From the NCBI RefSeq assembly GCF_030463565.1, contig NC_134675.1, forward strand, positions 19,117,862 through 19,181,861: a stretch of DNA of 64,000 nucleotides. Direction: 5' to 3'. The notes under the pieces are model-generated. The model saw only the letters and a program-made list of their open reading frames with translations, did no database searches and had not been told where the DNA came from. Numbering within the stretch: position 1 is the first letter of the stretch; each line of letters begins with the position of its first letter. A program made the translations under genes and the position numbers. The stretch is from Pelecanus crispus (taxonomy: Eukaryota; Chordata; Aves; Pelecaniformes; Pelecanidae). Below, piece after piece: positions 11,365 to 22,357 of the stretch.

Positions 11365-11382
11365 TTGGCGTCCCAGATGGGA
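11365..11382 (+). other. ERV-A primer-binding site (tRNA not assigned)
   Basis: Immediately after the 5' LTR the sequence TGGCGTCCC and nine further bases sit where a primer-binding site belongs. The first nine bases fit a tRNA 3' end such as tRNA-Asn, but the rest does not match any tRNA I can place with confidence. Confidence 0.55.
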
Positions 11383-11888
11383 CCATCTCTGTCCGGCTGC
11401 AGGACCCCCTGAGTCGGAGACTCCCTTGGCCGGCCCCGGAGACTTCTCTGGAGGGACTCCCCGATTTGGCAGATCCATGCAGGGGCAGACAAGGACCTCT
11501 GGTAAGAATAAGGCATTCTTTTTTTTTTTCTCTGTTTTGACCGGTCATTTGAAGCTACTCATAAGTCGAGGTCCATGAGAACCCCACAGGGTGGCATACA
11601 ATTCCATGTACAATTTGTATTAATCACCTGGTTACTACGTTGCATGGTTGTATTGATCATTTGATTAGTACAGTCGTTTATTTGTGCATTTCTATTTGAT
11701 TCTGGTTTACATACGCGTGTGTGATATATGTTTGGTATACACATATTTGAAAATCTCTGATCATCCTATGTCGACATTTATTATCAGGGGGTAGTAGTTG
11801 TTATTGTATCTGTGACAGTAATTGTTAGTTGTGTGTGGTGTTCGTGCCCCAGTCTCTGTCCTTGTCCTTGTGTTGTATAAATTTTAGA

Positions 11889-13113
11889 ATGGGGAACCAA
11901 CAAGGCGGAGTTCTGAAAAAGAGCCCTTTGGGCTGCATTTTAGCTCACTGGAAAGATATTGGGGGACCACCTGGAGGGAATGTGAATCATAAAACCTTGA
12001 TAAAATATTGTAATCAGTGGTGGCCTTTATATAAGTTTGATGATGGAGAAAAATGGCCTTTTAACGGAACTTTAAAGTATAATACTTTGTTGCAACTTAT
12101 GTTATTTCTACGACGAGAGAGAAAATGGGATGAAGTGGTTTATGCAGATATGTTTTTCACTTTGCAAAATCACCCTGAATGGCAGAAAGAATGTGGAATT
12201 AATCTAGCACCCCAGAACCCTATGGTTCTGGCGATAGAAGGAGAGGAAAATAAGCAAAAGAGAAAATTAAAGAGGTGTTGCTCGGCGTGTAGCATTGGAC
12301 AGAGATGTTTAAAAGTTGGCTCGCAGAATGAAAGGCTGGAGGATTATTTGCCTCCGCCAGAGAGAGAAGGTGATAGGGAAGGAGATGCTGGTGCTGTTGG
12401 GGGTGAAGAATCAGAGGCACGAGTCAGGGAAGAAACTAATATCGGATTTTCTCCCATCACTGCCAGAACTCGGAGTGAAGTGGGACCTATTATACAGGCT
12501 CCACTAAGGCAGGCGATGGGAGTGGGAGGACCTGTTAGAATTAAAGTGCCTTTTACTTTAGCAGACTTGGACTGCTGGCGAATTACTGCAAAGAATTATC
12601 GGGATGATCCCGAAAAGGTTGCTAAAGGATTTGAATTAATTGTGAAAACTCAGGACCCTGATTGGGAGGATGTGGATGCAATGTTGGATGCGGTGTTTAG
12701 TGAAGTACAGACTCTGGTTTTGGTACAGGGAATGGATTGCTTATGATATCAGGAGAAAGTTACAGAAGGTGCAAGGAACAGATGCGAGAGATTTAGAAAA
12801 ATTGCTGGAGACTGCTTGGCAAGTGTATTGGAACAGAGATAGTCAGAAAGAGAGAATAATGGGCAAAACAATTGCTGATGCTACAGTGGCTGCCTTGCGC
12901 ACCACAGGGGGTCAGATACCCTCTCGGAACTCCTCGGGAAACAACGCTAATGAAGGGAGAGGAGCCATGAGAAGTGGTGTAAGTGCCTCACCCAGAGGAA
13001 ATCAGCCCCTCTTGAGAAACCAGTGTGCTTATTGTAAACAAATGGGGCATTGGAAAAAGGATTGCCCGAGATTGGGCAAATTGGTGAAAGTTGCCAACAT
13101 GGAAGAAAATTGA
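11889..13113 (+). pseudogene. ERV-A gag, frameshifted
   Basis: Gag begins with Met-Gly-Asn-Gln, a likely N-myristoylation signal, at 11889. An upstream in-frame Met at 11829 is less likely as the start. The first frame is open to 12746; the capsid C-terminal part and nucleocapsid continue in another frame (about 12700-13113), so there is one frameshift at about 12700-12745. The nucleocapsid has a single CCHC zinc knuckle (Cys-Ala-Tyr-Cys...His...Cys at about 13027-13071), as in gammaretroviruses. The frame ends with TGA at 13111-13113 followed by CGG, and pro continues in the same frame. The product would be the virion structural polyprotein, but this copy cannot encode it in full. Confidence 0.85.
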
Positions 13114-15902
13114 CGGGGACCAGGGGAATCTTCCCTAGCGGAGCCCTTGGTAAGAGTACAGCTAGGGAAAGAGGAAAAACCTGTAGAATTTCTAGTAGAT
13201 ACAGGTGTCACGTTTTCAGTATTAAATCAGAATTTATTGCCCGTAAGTAGACAAAATGTTAATATTGTGTGAGCAACTGGACAGGTCGAGAAGGCTTTCT
13301 TTTTGAAACCCTTAAAATTCAGAATTGGGAAGAGTGTAGAGATTCACAAATTTCTCTATCTGCCTGAAGCTCCTAGACCACTTTTGGGAAGAGACTTATT
13401 AGCCAAAATAAAATTTAACAATGGAGAAATTGTTTTTAAAATACCAGAAGAAAAACACATTGAAATTCTAAGTCTGGCTCTCACTGAACCCCGAGTTAAA
13501 GAAGAAGAAATTATACAAGAAATAAAAGGCCAGGTATACCCAGGAGTATGGGCCTCGGGAATAACAGGAAAAGCTAAAAATGCAGAATTGATTGTTGTTA
13601 AATTCAAAGAGGGAGCACGACCTATTAAGGTAAAACAATATCCCTTGAAATCAGAAGACAGGCAAGGAGTGAAAAGCATTATAGAAGAATTTATAAGATT
13701 CAGATTATTGATTGAATGCTCTTCAGAGTATAACACTCCTATTTTGCCTATCAAAAAGCCTGATGGCAAAACATATTAATTGGTACAAGACCTGCGGGCA
13801 AAGTTTTACACCCGGTAGTGGCAAACCCATACACCTTATTAACTAGTTTAAAAGAAACCTATGAATGGTTCACAGTACTAGATCTGAAAGATGCATTCTT
13901 TTGCCTCACCTTGGCCCCTGAAAGCCGCAATTTATTTGCCTTTGAATGGGAAAACCCTGATTCAGGATGAAAAACCCAACTAACCTGGACAGTGTTACCT
14001 CAAGGATTTAAAAATAGCCCCACGATCATTGGAAATCAATTAGCTAAAGAATTGGAGGCCTGGAAAAGACCTCCAGGAAAAGGTATCCTTTTACAGTATG
14101 TGGATGATATTTTGATAGCCACAGAAAAGGATGAAGAATGTAAAGAATGGACTGTGAGTTTGTTAAATTTTCTTGGACTAAGGGGTTATCAAGTCTCATT
14201 ACAGAAAGCCCAGATCTTGAAGAAGGAAGTAATATACCTGGGATTCGTAATTTCTAAGGGACAGAGACAGCTCAGGAATGACCAAAAAGAAGCCATTTGC
14301 AGGACTCCAGAACCAACCACGGTAAAAGAACTTCGAACCTTTCTGGGAATGACAGGTTGGTGCAGATTATAGATATATAACTATGGACTTTTGGTTAAAC
14401 CTCTATATGAACTGCTGAAAAATAGCCAGATACAATTAATATGGACTGATGAAGCCAAGAGGGCATTCAAAGAACTGAAATTGGAATTAATGAGGGCTCC
14501 AGCTTTGGGCCTGCCCAATGTAATGAAGCCCTTCTGGCTGTTCTCGTATGAAAGGCAAGGAGTGGCTTTGGGAATTTTGGCCCAGAGAGTGGGTCCTTAT
14601 AAACGAGCTGTAGCGTACTTCTCCAAACAATTGGATGAAGTAAGTAAAGGATGGCCAGGATGCCTTCAGGCAGTGGCTGCCGTTGTTTTGATCATCCAGG
14701 AAGCCCGAAAATTCGCATTGGGGCAGAAGATGATTGTGCACACTTCCCACACTGTAACCTCTGTTTTAGAACAAAAAGGGGGACACTGGCTCTCGCCATC
14801 AAGATTCTTGAAATATCAAGCAGTTCTGATGGAACAGGATGATGTAGAAATTGTCACATCTACTATTATCAACCCTGCTTCCTTTTTAACCGATAAACAG
14901 GAAATGGAGGCTGTCGTGCATGATTGCATAGAAACTATTGAGACTGTGTATGTGAGTAGGCCTGACTTGAAGGAGGAGCCGCTAGAAGAAGCTGACCACA
15001 CTTGGTATACCGACGGGAGCAGTTTTGTAAAGAATGGAGTTCGAATGGCAGGATATGCTGTGACCACCACAGACCAAGTGGTGGAAGCGAAGTCACTCCC
15101 TAAGGGCACATCTGCACAACGAGCTGAAATAATTGCTTTAGTAAGAGCATTAGAGCTTGCTGAAGGATTGCGAGTGAATATCTGGACAGATTCAAAATAT
15201 GCCTTTGGTGTAGTTCATGCCCATGGGGCAATTTGGAAGGAGCAAGGACTTTTAACCGCTCAAGGGAAAGTCATAAAACACGCTGATATAATTTTGCGAC
15301 TTTTAGATGCTGTACAACTTCTGTCAGCGGTAGCGATTATGCACTGCAAAGGACATCAGAGAGGTAACACTGACAGGGAAGTGGGAAATAAATTGGCTGA
15401 TCATAAGGCAAGGCAAGCTGCGGAACAAGGTGAGATACTAAGTCTAATTCCTGAAAAATCTTTGCCACTACCTGAGATAGCTGAATATGATGAAAAGGAT
15501 CAGAAGTTAATTACTGATTTAAAGGCTGAAATTTGCCCATCAGGGTGGGCAATGTTAAAAGATAACAGAATAATAGTTCCCTTTAGAATATTATGGAAAT
15601 TGGTAAGAACAGAACATGACAAAACTCATTGGGGAACTGAAGCTTTGTATAATTCCCTCACCAAGCAAATAGTAGCCAGAAATCTGTTTCAAACTGTAAA
15701 AACTATGGTTGATAGATGTGAAATATGCTTAAAGAATAATCCAAAGGTAGAGAATCGTGTAACAAAAATTCTATTGAAAGAAATTATTCCCAGATTTGGA
15801 GTGCCAGAAGTGATCTCCTCTGACAGGGGACCACACTTTGTGTCACAAGTAGTTGAACAAGTTAGTAGACTTTTAGACCCACTGCGAATCAGGACCAACT
15901 GA
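13114..15902 (+). pseudogene. ERV-A pro-pol, multiply broken
   Basis: Protease carries the Leu-Val-Asp-Thr-Gly active site (about 13190-13205) and a downstream Leu-Gly-Arg-Asp. Breaks are TGA at 13270, TAA at 13777, a frameshift near 13800, TGA at 13968 and TAG at 14370. Reverse transcriptase shows Leu-Pro-Gln-Gly-Phe and the Tyr-Val-Asp-Asp catalytic box (about 14098-14109). RNase H has Tyr-Thr-Asp-Gly-Ser and Trp-Thr-Asp-Ser-Lys. Integrase keeps the zinc-binding Cys-x-x-Cys (about 15717-15728) and Ser-Asp-Arg-Gly-Pro-His-Phe, but an internal deletion near 15755 removes the segment with the first catalytic Asp, and the frame stops at 15900 before the catalytic Glu. The polyprotein is nonfunctional. 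Confidence 0.9.
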
Positions 15903-15928
15903 TTAGATTACCATCCACTTGTAAGAAG

Positions 15929-17084
15929 GTGGCAAAGACAAGGCAAAAACATATGTTGTTCTTTAATATATCCTTTCCAGCCACACCTCCCTGTAGAGCT
16001 TGGAGGTGCAGGAACTGGAATAGGACTCCTAAATTCAGTAGATGTGATAAGAAGGAGTCCTTAAATCTCTTTAATGAAAGTATAATTGCCCAGATACAAT
16101 CACTTAAAAATTTGACAAAATTTATGGATTGGACTGTTTGTACCCTACAAGTTATGTGGCAATTGGAACAAAAGAATAAGGTACAGTCCTACTTGATGAG
16201 TAATAATGAGTTTATGTGGAGAAAATTGTTTGGACAATGGGTCCACCCCAGACACTGGGTAAAAGCTTATTCGCAATTTGTGCAGTGCTATGATAGATGG
16301 TGTGCAGGAAAATTAATATACTATAATGTAACCGACCCTGAAACAATGTGTAAATTTTTAATTCTGCCAACACTCTTCTCGAGTCAAGAGAACCTAGAAT
16401 ATTGGTTACCAGAATTCCGAGAGAAATATATTGGGAATGATAACAAAACATATGATTTGGATCTCTGTGAAACCACCTCTGACGGCATCTTGTGTGGACA
16501 ACAATCTGAATTATATGAACCCTGCTTGTTAGAACATTCTGTTAACAATTGTAAATGGATGATCCTGTCTCCTAATGTGTTTGAAATGTTTGAAGTAGTT
16601 AATGCTAGATATGTGTGCTTAGTGACTAACAATCGATCAGTAGTTGAAGAATACAACGTGACCACCCCATTCATAGGATGCTTTAAGAATATAACCCATT
16701 TAACTTGGCATGGACAAACTATGAAACATATTCATTTTTGCATATACAGAAGAACAAGTAGCAATGTTTTGGCATTATGAGAGCTTAAAATTAAGTCATG
16801 CAAGTTTATCTCTGAGAAAACGGTAATAACCAGACAAGCTTGTCGGACTGTCTAGTCAAATTGAATCTGATACCACCCATCACCGGTGGGATATCTTTTC
16901 AGGATACTCACCCTCTGCAGAGAAAACTTTGAATATTGTAGTTCACCCGCTTTTGATATTGTTAGTGTTTGTTATCGTACTAACAGTCGTCAATTGCCTT
17001 TTGTGGTATAAGCTAAAGAAACTGGCCATAAGAGTTTGGGCGTTGCCTAAGGTAATGAAATATGAAAATTTAGAAACTTGGTAA
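15929..17084 (+). pseudogene. ERV-A env remnant with transmembrane segment
   Basis: An open stretch (15929-16780) encodes a Cys-rich, Asn-glycosylation-rich ectodomain segment. Near 15990-16040 a glycine-rich, fusion-peptide-like run appears in a different frame, so the start is frameshifted. Several stops follow 16780. The last part (16932-17084, ending TAA) encodes one strongly hydrophobic membrane segment and a basic cytoplasmic tail, the expected C-terminus of a retroviral envelope. The N-terminal surface subunit is largely missing. Order and position just before the polypurine tract support env; the subfamily was not identified. Confidence 0.7.
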
Positions 17085-17102
17085 AAGAATTTACAAAGTT
17101 TA

Positions 17103-17116
17103 AAGAAAAGGGGGGA
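17103..17116 (+). other. ERV-A polypurine tract
   Basis: A pure A/G run containing GGGGGG directly precedes the TG start of the 3' LTR, where plus-strand DNA priming takes place. Confidence 0.85.
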
Positions 17117-17117
17117 A

Positions 17118-17778
17118 TGAAAGGGCCAAACCTCTGACAATACCTGACCCAGATAGTTTTAGTTACTTGCTGAAGCAGAGTAGATAAATAGGACAGATAT
17201 TTCGAAGAATGTGACTCCTTGTCTGGCACAATTAAAACAGATCTTAAGCTCGTTAGGCTTACTAAAGCACTGATAACATAGACTCAGGACACCTGTGCCA
17301 AGATTAGCACTCAAGGAACTGGTTTCATAACATTCCAAGGCCAAAGGACTGATGAGCTAATTCAATGACCATGTATGGACAAAGGAGGCCCAAAGTTCAA
17401 CCAGTGGACAAGTGAGGAGGACTATCGGAGACCACCGGAGGACCCCCGAAGACCACCAAAGAGGACGACTGCGCCTGCGGATTGGACATTTGCATATGTT
17501 AATGAGTTCCAGGAAATCTCATGTTTGTTTATATGAATTCTCGGAAATCCTGTGAATATGTAGGACTTTATAGTATATAATCTTTGGAAGTTTGCCAAAT
17601 CATTGGAGCACTCATGGTGGAACGATCCCCAGTGCTGCCCAGCGCTGCAATAAAGGATGCCTGCTTAATAGTAACTTTGTTGCTATTGAGTTGTATTTCG
17701 GGAACTTTCTGAATACTCCGTTTCCTCCTGTGGAGAGGTTCGGACGTTGAGGAATAGTATCCGCGAATTTTTGTATCG
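17118..17778 (+). mobile_element. ERV-A 3' LTR
   Basis: This 661-bp copy carries an extra 21 bp (around 17417-17440) within a GGAGGA-flanked GA-rich block, and ends GTATCG instead of GTATCA. The octamer (17488-17495) and both TTCNNNGAA motifs (17507-17515 and 17538-17546) are conserved. Confidence 0.93.
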
Positions 17779-18109
17779 CTTCCTTCCTCCAAGCTTACTT
17801 CCTTCTTGGAAATATTTACGAGACTCAAAAAACTCAAACACATCTAAGATAATAACTTGAAAAACTTTACATAATGTTATATGCACAGAATAATCTGAAA
17901 TTCATTTTCATATTGAAAACACCTATACACAAATGATAAAGTAACCTCTTCTCTATCCCTTTCACCAAATAGGGAAAGTCAGTTTTCCACATTACTCATT
18001 CTTTTGCCTCTAGAATGAAGCATCTCCCTACATTTGCAGTTTTAGTATAGCACTCAAAGTAAAAAAACCCAAAGAGGCACAAATTAAAATTATTGAAATA
18101 CCTCACTGG
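17779..18109. other. Short intron spacer between the two proviruses
   Basis: About 330 bp of AT-rich intron separates ERV-A from ERV-B. Nothing recognisable is present. Confidence 0.6.
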
Positions 18110-18114
18110 AGGCA

Positions 18115-18687
18115 TGTCGTGGTTTAGCCCCAGCCAGCAACTAAGCACCACGCAGCCGCTCGCTCACTCCCCCTACCCCGATGGGATGGGGGAGAGAATC
18201 GGAGGAGTAAGAGTGAGAAACACTCCTGGGGTGAGATAAGAACAGTTTAATAATTGAAATAAAGTAAAATAGTAATGCTAATAGTAACAGTATAATAATG
18301 ATAATAATAATAATGATACACGAAGCAACTGATGCACAATGCAATTGCTCACCACCCGCCGACCGATACTCAGACAGTTCCCGAGCAGCGATCGCTGCTC
18401 CCCGGCCCACCCCCCCCCCCAGTTTATATACTGAGCATGACGTCATGTGGTATGGAATAGCCCTTTGGTCAGTTTGGATCAACTATTCTGGCTGTGCCCC
18501 CTCCCAGTTTCTTGTGCGCCTGGCAGAGCATGGGAAGCTGAAAAGTCCTTGACTAGCATAAGCAGTACTTAGCAACAACTAATAACATCAGTGTGTTATC
18601 AACATTCTTCTCCTACTAAATCCAAAACACAGCACTATGCCTGCTACTAGGAAGAAAATTAACTCGATCCCAGCCGAAACCAGGACA
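18115..18687 (-). mobile_element. ERV-B 3' LTR
   Basis: The 573-bp LTR starts TGTCCTGG and ends CCACGACA on the minus strand. It has a palindromic TGACGTCA (18438-18445) just upstream of a TATATAAA box, an ATT-rich triplet tract and ATTAAA near the 3' part. Confidence 0.92.
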
Positions 18688-19172
18688 GTATCCACCCCTT
18701 ATTCTATACCATCTACGTCATGCACAGGCCCTCCCCTTTCCAATGTGTTTAATCACCACCGCTTTCCCTATCTTGATATACACACAGATATCATTCCCTT
18801 CGTCTATGGTCCATCCCTCTAAAATGTCCATTGAGTTCATTTAGCCCATGACTTTGAGTTCCATCTGTCATCACACTCTTTCAGAGCAGGAGAGGTGGTG
18901 TGTAGTGTTGCACTGTTGCATGCTGAAGACAGTTCTCATTCCAACATGGTTTCATCAAAGTTCATTTTCATTAAGCTGGGCAATTCTTATTGCAATACCA
19001 TTGATGTGGCATATAGCAATCATAATATACAGTATTATATAATTAATATTAACCTACTATATTATTATATTAACATTAACTCTATTATTATATTAACATG
19101 CAGTTAAGAGATAACATACAGTTAAGAGATGAAATACAGTATTATAAAGCAATTCATATCATACAATTCAGT
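18688..19172. other. ERV-B segment between pol and 3' LTR, no env
   Basis: AT-rich sequence without an open frame resembling an envelope protein. A weak purine run adjoins the 3' LTR at about 18688-18705. Confidence 0.6.
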
Positions 19173-21929
19173 TCATTGGCTATTTTCACCCAAAATCAAA
19201 TTCCCTTGAGGTACACATTGGACTTCCCCATCCTTTCGCATCACCCACCAAGTGTACCCAGGTCCTTGAGCAAAAGCAATCCCATGAATGGGTTTGCCTT
19301 TGCCAGAGGGGGAAGTAACCCAGACTGTCTTCCCCAGCATATTTTTTATGTGCACTACAGGGACTTTATCCCCTTCTACAGTACGTAAAAGTTTTAATTG
19401 GGCAGGGCCAGCTCGATTGGCAGATCCCCTAGTGTTGACTAACCAGGTGGCTTTAGCTAAATGTGTATCCCAATGTTTGAATGTCCCACCACCCATTGCT
19501 CTCAGGGTAGTCTTTAACAATCCATTGTATCGCTCAATTTTCCCGGAGGCTGGTGCATGGTAAGGGATGTGATATACCCACTCAATGCCGTGCTCTTTGG
19601 CCCGGGTGTCTATGAGGTTGTTTCGGAAATGAGTCCCGTTGTCTGACTCAATTCTTTCTGGGGTGCCATGTCGCCACAGGACTTGCTTTTCAAGGCCCAG
19701 GATGGTGTTCCGGGCGGTGGCATGGGGCACGGGATATGTTTCCAGCCATCCAGTGGTTGCTTCCACCATGGTGAGCACATAGCGCTTGCCTTGGCGCGTT
19801 TGTGGGAGTGTGATATAATCAATCTGCCAGGCCTCCCCATATTTATATTTCAGCCATCGTTCACTATACCCAAGGGGCTTGAACCGCTTGGCTTGCTTGA
19901 TTGCAGCGCATGTTTCACACTCATGAATAACCTGTGCAATACTGTCCATAGTTAAGTCCACCCCTCGATCACGAGCCCATCTATATGTTGCATCCCTTCC
20001 TTGATGGCCTGAGGTGTCATAGGCCCACCAAGCTATAAATAATTCACCCTTATGTTGCCAGTCCAAATCCACCTGAGCCACTTCAATCTTAGCAGCCTGA
20101 TCTACTTGCTGGTTGTTTTGATGTTCTTCAGTGGCCCGACTCTTAGGTACATGAGCATCTACATGACGAACTTTTACAACCAGGTTCTCTACCCGGGCAG
20201 CAATATCTTGCCACAATGCGGCAGCCCAGATTGGTTTGCCTCTGCGCTGCCAGTTGCTCTGCTTCCATTGCTGCAGCCACCCCCACAGGGCATTTGCCAC
20301 CATCCATGAGTCAGTATAGAGATAAAGGACTGGCCACTTTTCTCGTTCAGCAATATCTAAAGCCAGCTGAATGGCTTTCACCTCTGCAAACTGACTCGAC
20401 TCCCCTTCTCCTTCAGCAGTTTCTGCGACTTGCTGTATAGGACTCCATACAGCAGCTTTCCACCTCCGATGCTTTCCCACAAGACGACAGGACCCATCAG
20501 TGAACAGGGCATATTGCTTCTCATTTTCTGGCAATTTATTATACAGTGGGGCCTCTTCAGCACGTGTCACCTCCTCCTCTAGTGATATTCTAAGGTTTTT
20601 TCCTTCTGGCCAGTCCATGATCACTTCCAAGATTCCTGGGCGACTGGGGTTTACTGTTCGAGCCGGTTGTGTGATCAATGCAACCCACTTACTCCATGTA
20701 GCATCAGTTGCATGATGTGTAGAGGGGACCCTCCCTTTGAACATCCAGCCCAACACCGGCAGTCGGGGTGCCAGCAGGAGCTGTGCTTCAGTACCAACCA
20801 CTTCTGAAGCAGCTCGAACCCCTTCATATGCTGCCAATATCTCTTTCTCAGTTGGAGTATAGCGGGCTTCGGATCCTCTGTATCCCCGACTCCAAAACCC
20901 TAGGGGTTGACCTCGAGTCTCCCCTGGTGCTTTCTGCCAGAGGCTCCAGGTAGGGCCATTCTCCCTGGCTGCGGTGTAGAGCACATTTATAATATCCTGC
21001 CCTGCCCGGACTGGCCCAAGGGCTACTGCATGAACTATCTCCCGTTTCATTTGCTCAAAGGCTTGTTGCTGCTCAGGGCCCCATTTGAATTCGTTCTTCT
21101 TCCAGGTCACTTGATAGAGAGGGCTTACGATCTGACTGTAATTTGGAATATGCATTCTCCAAAACCCCACAACGCCTAAGAAAGCTTGTGTTTCCTTTTT
21201 GCTAGTTGGTGGGGACATAGCTGTTATTTTGTTGATCACATGCATTGGGATCTGACGACGTCCATCTTGCCATTTTATTCCTAAAAATTGGATCTCCTGT
21301 GCAGGTCCCTTGACCTTACTTTGTTTTATGGCAAAACCAGCCTTCAGAAGGATTTGGACTATTTTCTTTCCCTTCTCAAAAACTTCTTCTGCTGTGTTGC
21401 CCCACACAATGATGTCATCAATGTACTGCAGATGTTCTGGAGCTTCACCCTGTTCCAGTGCCGTCTGGATCAGTCCATGGCAAATGGTGGGGCTGTGCTT
21501 CCACCCCTGGGGCAGTCGGTTCCAGGTGTACTGAACACCCCTCCAGGTAAAAGCAAACTGGGGCCTGCACTCTGCTGCCAAAGGGATGGAGAAAAATGCA
21601 TTAGCAATATCAATTGTGGCATACCATTTAGCTGCCTTTGACTCCAGTTCATATTGAAGTTCTAGCATGTCTGGCACGGCAGCACTCAGTGGTGGTGTAA
21701 CTTCGTTCAGGCCACGATAGTCCACTGTTAGTCTCCACTCCCCATTAGACTTTCGCACTGGCCATATGGGACTGTTAAAGGGTGAGCGAGACTTGCTGAT
21801 CACTCCCTGGCTCTCCAGTCGACGAATCAGGTTATGGATGGGAATCAGGGAGTCTTGGTTGGTGCGATATTGCCGCCTGTGCACTGTTGTGGTAGCAATC
21901 AGCACCTGTTGTTCCTCAACCTTCAGCAA
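19173..21929 (-). CDS. ERV-B pol: reverse transcriptase, RNase H, integrase (open)
   Basis: One uninterrupted frame of 918 codons. Counting from 21929, reverse transcriptase has the first catalytic Asp at about residue 107 and Tyr-Ile-Asp-Asp at 169-172. RNase H has Phe-Thr-Asp-Gly-Ser (Asp478), Glu516, Asp540 and Asp610. Integrase has Cys671 and Cys674 of the zinc site and a DDE triad at Asp703, Asp763 and Glu799, with exactly 35 residues between the last two. I see one clear zinc-site His (642), not two. The frame is -1 relative to pro and has no ATG at its start, so it depends on recoding from pro. The intact catalytic residues suggest recent activity; activity itself is inference. Confidence 0.93.
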   Translation of the reverse strand: MLKVEEQQVLIATTTVHRRQYRTNQDSLIPIHNLIRRLESQGVISKSRSPFNSPIWPVRKSNGEWRLTVDYRGLNEVTPPLSAAVPDMLELQYELESKAAKWYATIDIANAFFSIPLAAECRPQFAFTWRGVQYTWNRLPQGWKHSPTICHGLIQTALEQGEAPEHLQYIDDIIVWGNTAEEVFEKGKKIVQILLKAGFAIKQSKVKGPAQEIQFLGIKWQDGRRQIPMHVINKITAMSPPTSKKETQAFLGVVGFWRMHIPNYSQIVSPLYQVTWKKNEFKWGPEQQQAFEQMKREIVHAVALGPVRAGQDIINVLYTAARENGPTWSLWQKAPGETRGQPLGFWSRGYRGSEARYTPTEKEILAAYEGVRAASEVVGTEAQLLLAPRLPVLGWMFKGRVPSTHHATDATWSKWVALITQPARTVNPSRPGILEVIMDWPEGKNLRISLEEEVTRAEEAPLYNKLPENEKQYALFTDGSCRLVGKHRRWKAAVWSPIQQVAETAEGEGESSQFAEVKAIQLALDIAEREKWPVLYLYTDSWMVANALWGWLQQWKQSNWQRRGKPIWAAALWQDIAARVENLVVKVRHVDAHVPKSRATEEHQNNQQVDQAAKIEVAQVDLDWQHKGELFIAWWAYDTSGHQGRDATYRWARDRGVDLTMDSIAQVIHECETCAAIKQAKRFKPLGYSERWLKYKYGEAWQIDYITLPQTRQGKRYVLTMVEATTGWLETYPVPHATARNTILGLEKQVLWRHGTPERIESDNGTHFRNNLIDTRAKEHGIEWVYHIPYHAPASGKIERYNGLLKTTLRAMGGGTFKHWDTHLAKATWLVNTRGSANRAGPAQLKLLRTVEGDKVPVVHIKNMLGKTVWVTSPSGKGKPIHGIAFAQGPGYTWWVMRKDGEVQCVPQGNLILGENSQ

Positions 21930-22357
21930 CCCTCAATCGAAGGGTCCTCTGAGAGACCGGGCAAGGTTGACAACTGTTTCATTTCCTCTGTCTCCAAAGC
22001 AGCTATACCAAAAGCCCACCGGTACCCTTTTGGGTCCTTGAAATACCCTCTCCTGAGGTAGTCTATGCCAAGGATGCACGGAGCCTCTGGGCCAGTCACA
22101 ATGGGGTGCTTCTGCCACTCATTCCCGGTTAGGCTCACTTTGGCCTCCAGTACAGTTAGCTGTTGGGATCCCCCTGTCACTCCAGAAATACAAATGGGTT
22201 CTGCCCCTCTATAGTTTGATGGCATTAGCGTGCACTGTGCACCAGTGTCCACTAGAGCCTTATACTCCTGTGGGTCTGACGTTCCAGGCCATCGAATCCA
22301 CACAGTCCAGTAAACCCGGTTGTCCCTTTCCTCCACCTGGCTGGATGTAAGGCCCCT
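21923..22357 (-). CDS. ERV-B pro: retroviral aspartyl protease
   Basis: The frame has the active site Ala-Leu-Val-Asp-Thr-Gly-Ala-Gln and the C-terminal Ile-Leu-Gly-Ile-Asp-Tyr-Leu, typical of retropepsins, which dimerise to cut Gag-Pol. It lies in the same frame as gag, separated only by the TAG at 22360-22358, so it could be made by readthrough. It ends with TGA at 21925-21923, overlapping the pol frame by about 10 nt. The first Met (22336) is 22 nt after the gag stop. Confidence 0.88.
   Translation of the reverse strand, partial: RGLTSSQVEERDNRVYWTVWIRWPGTSDPQEYKALVDTGAQCTLMPSNYRGAEPICISGVTGGSQQLTVLEAKVSLTGNEWQKHPIVTGPEAPCILGIDYLRRGYFKDPKGYRWAFGIAALETEEMKQLSTLPGLSEDPSIEGC

Larger units (their letters stand above)
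10718..17782 (+). mobile_element. ERV-A: gammaretrovirus-like provirus with both LTRs
   Basis: Two LTRs (10722-11361 and 17118-17778) enclose gag, pro, pol and env remnants in order on the plus strand, antisense to IL6ST and inside its first intron. A CTTC repeat abuts both ends (10718-10721 and 17779-17782), fitting a 4-bp target duplication, though that flank is low complexity. A polypurine tract (17103-17116) abuts the 3' LTR. One CCHC knuckle in Gag, a gag stop followed in frame by pro, and the pol motifs all point to class I. It is defective: a gag frameshift, several pol stops and frameshifts, a deletion in integrase and a broken env. Confidence 0.92.
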
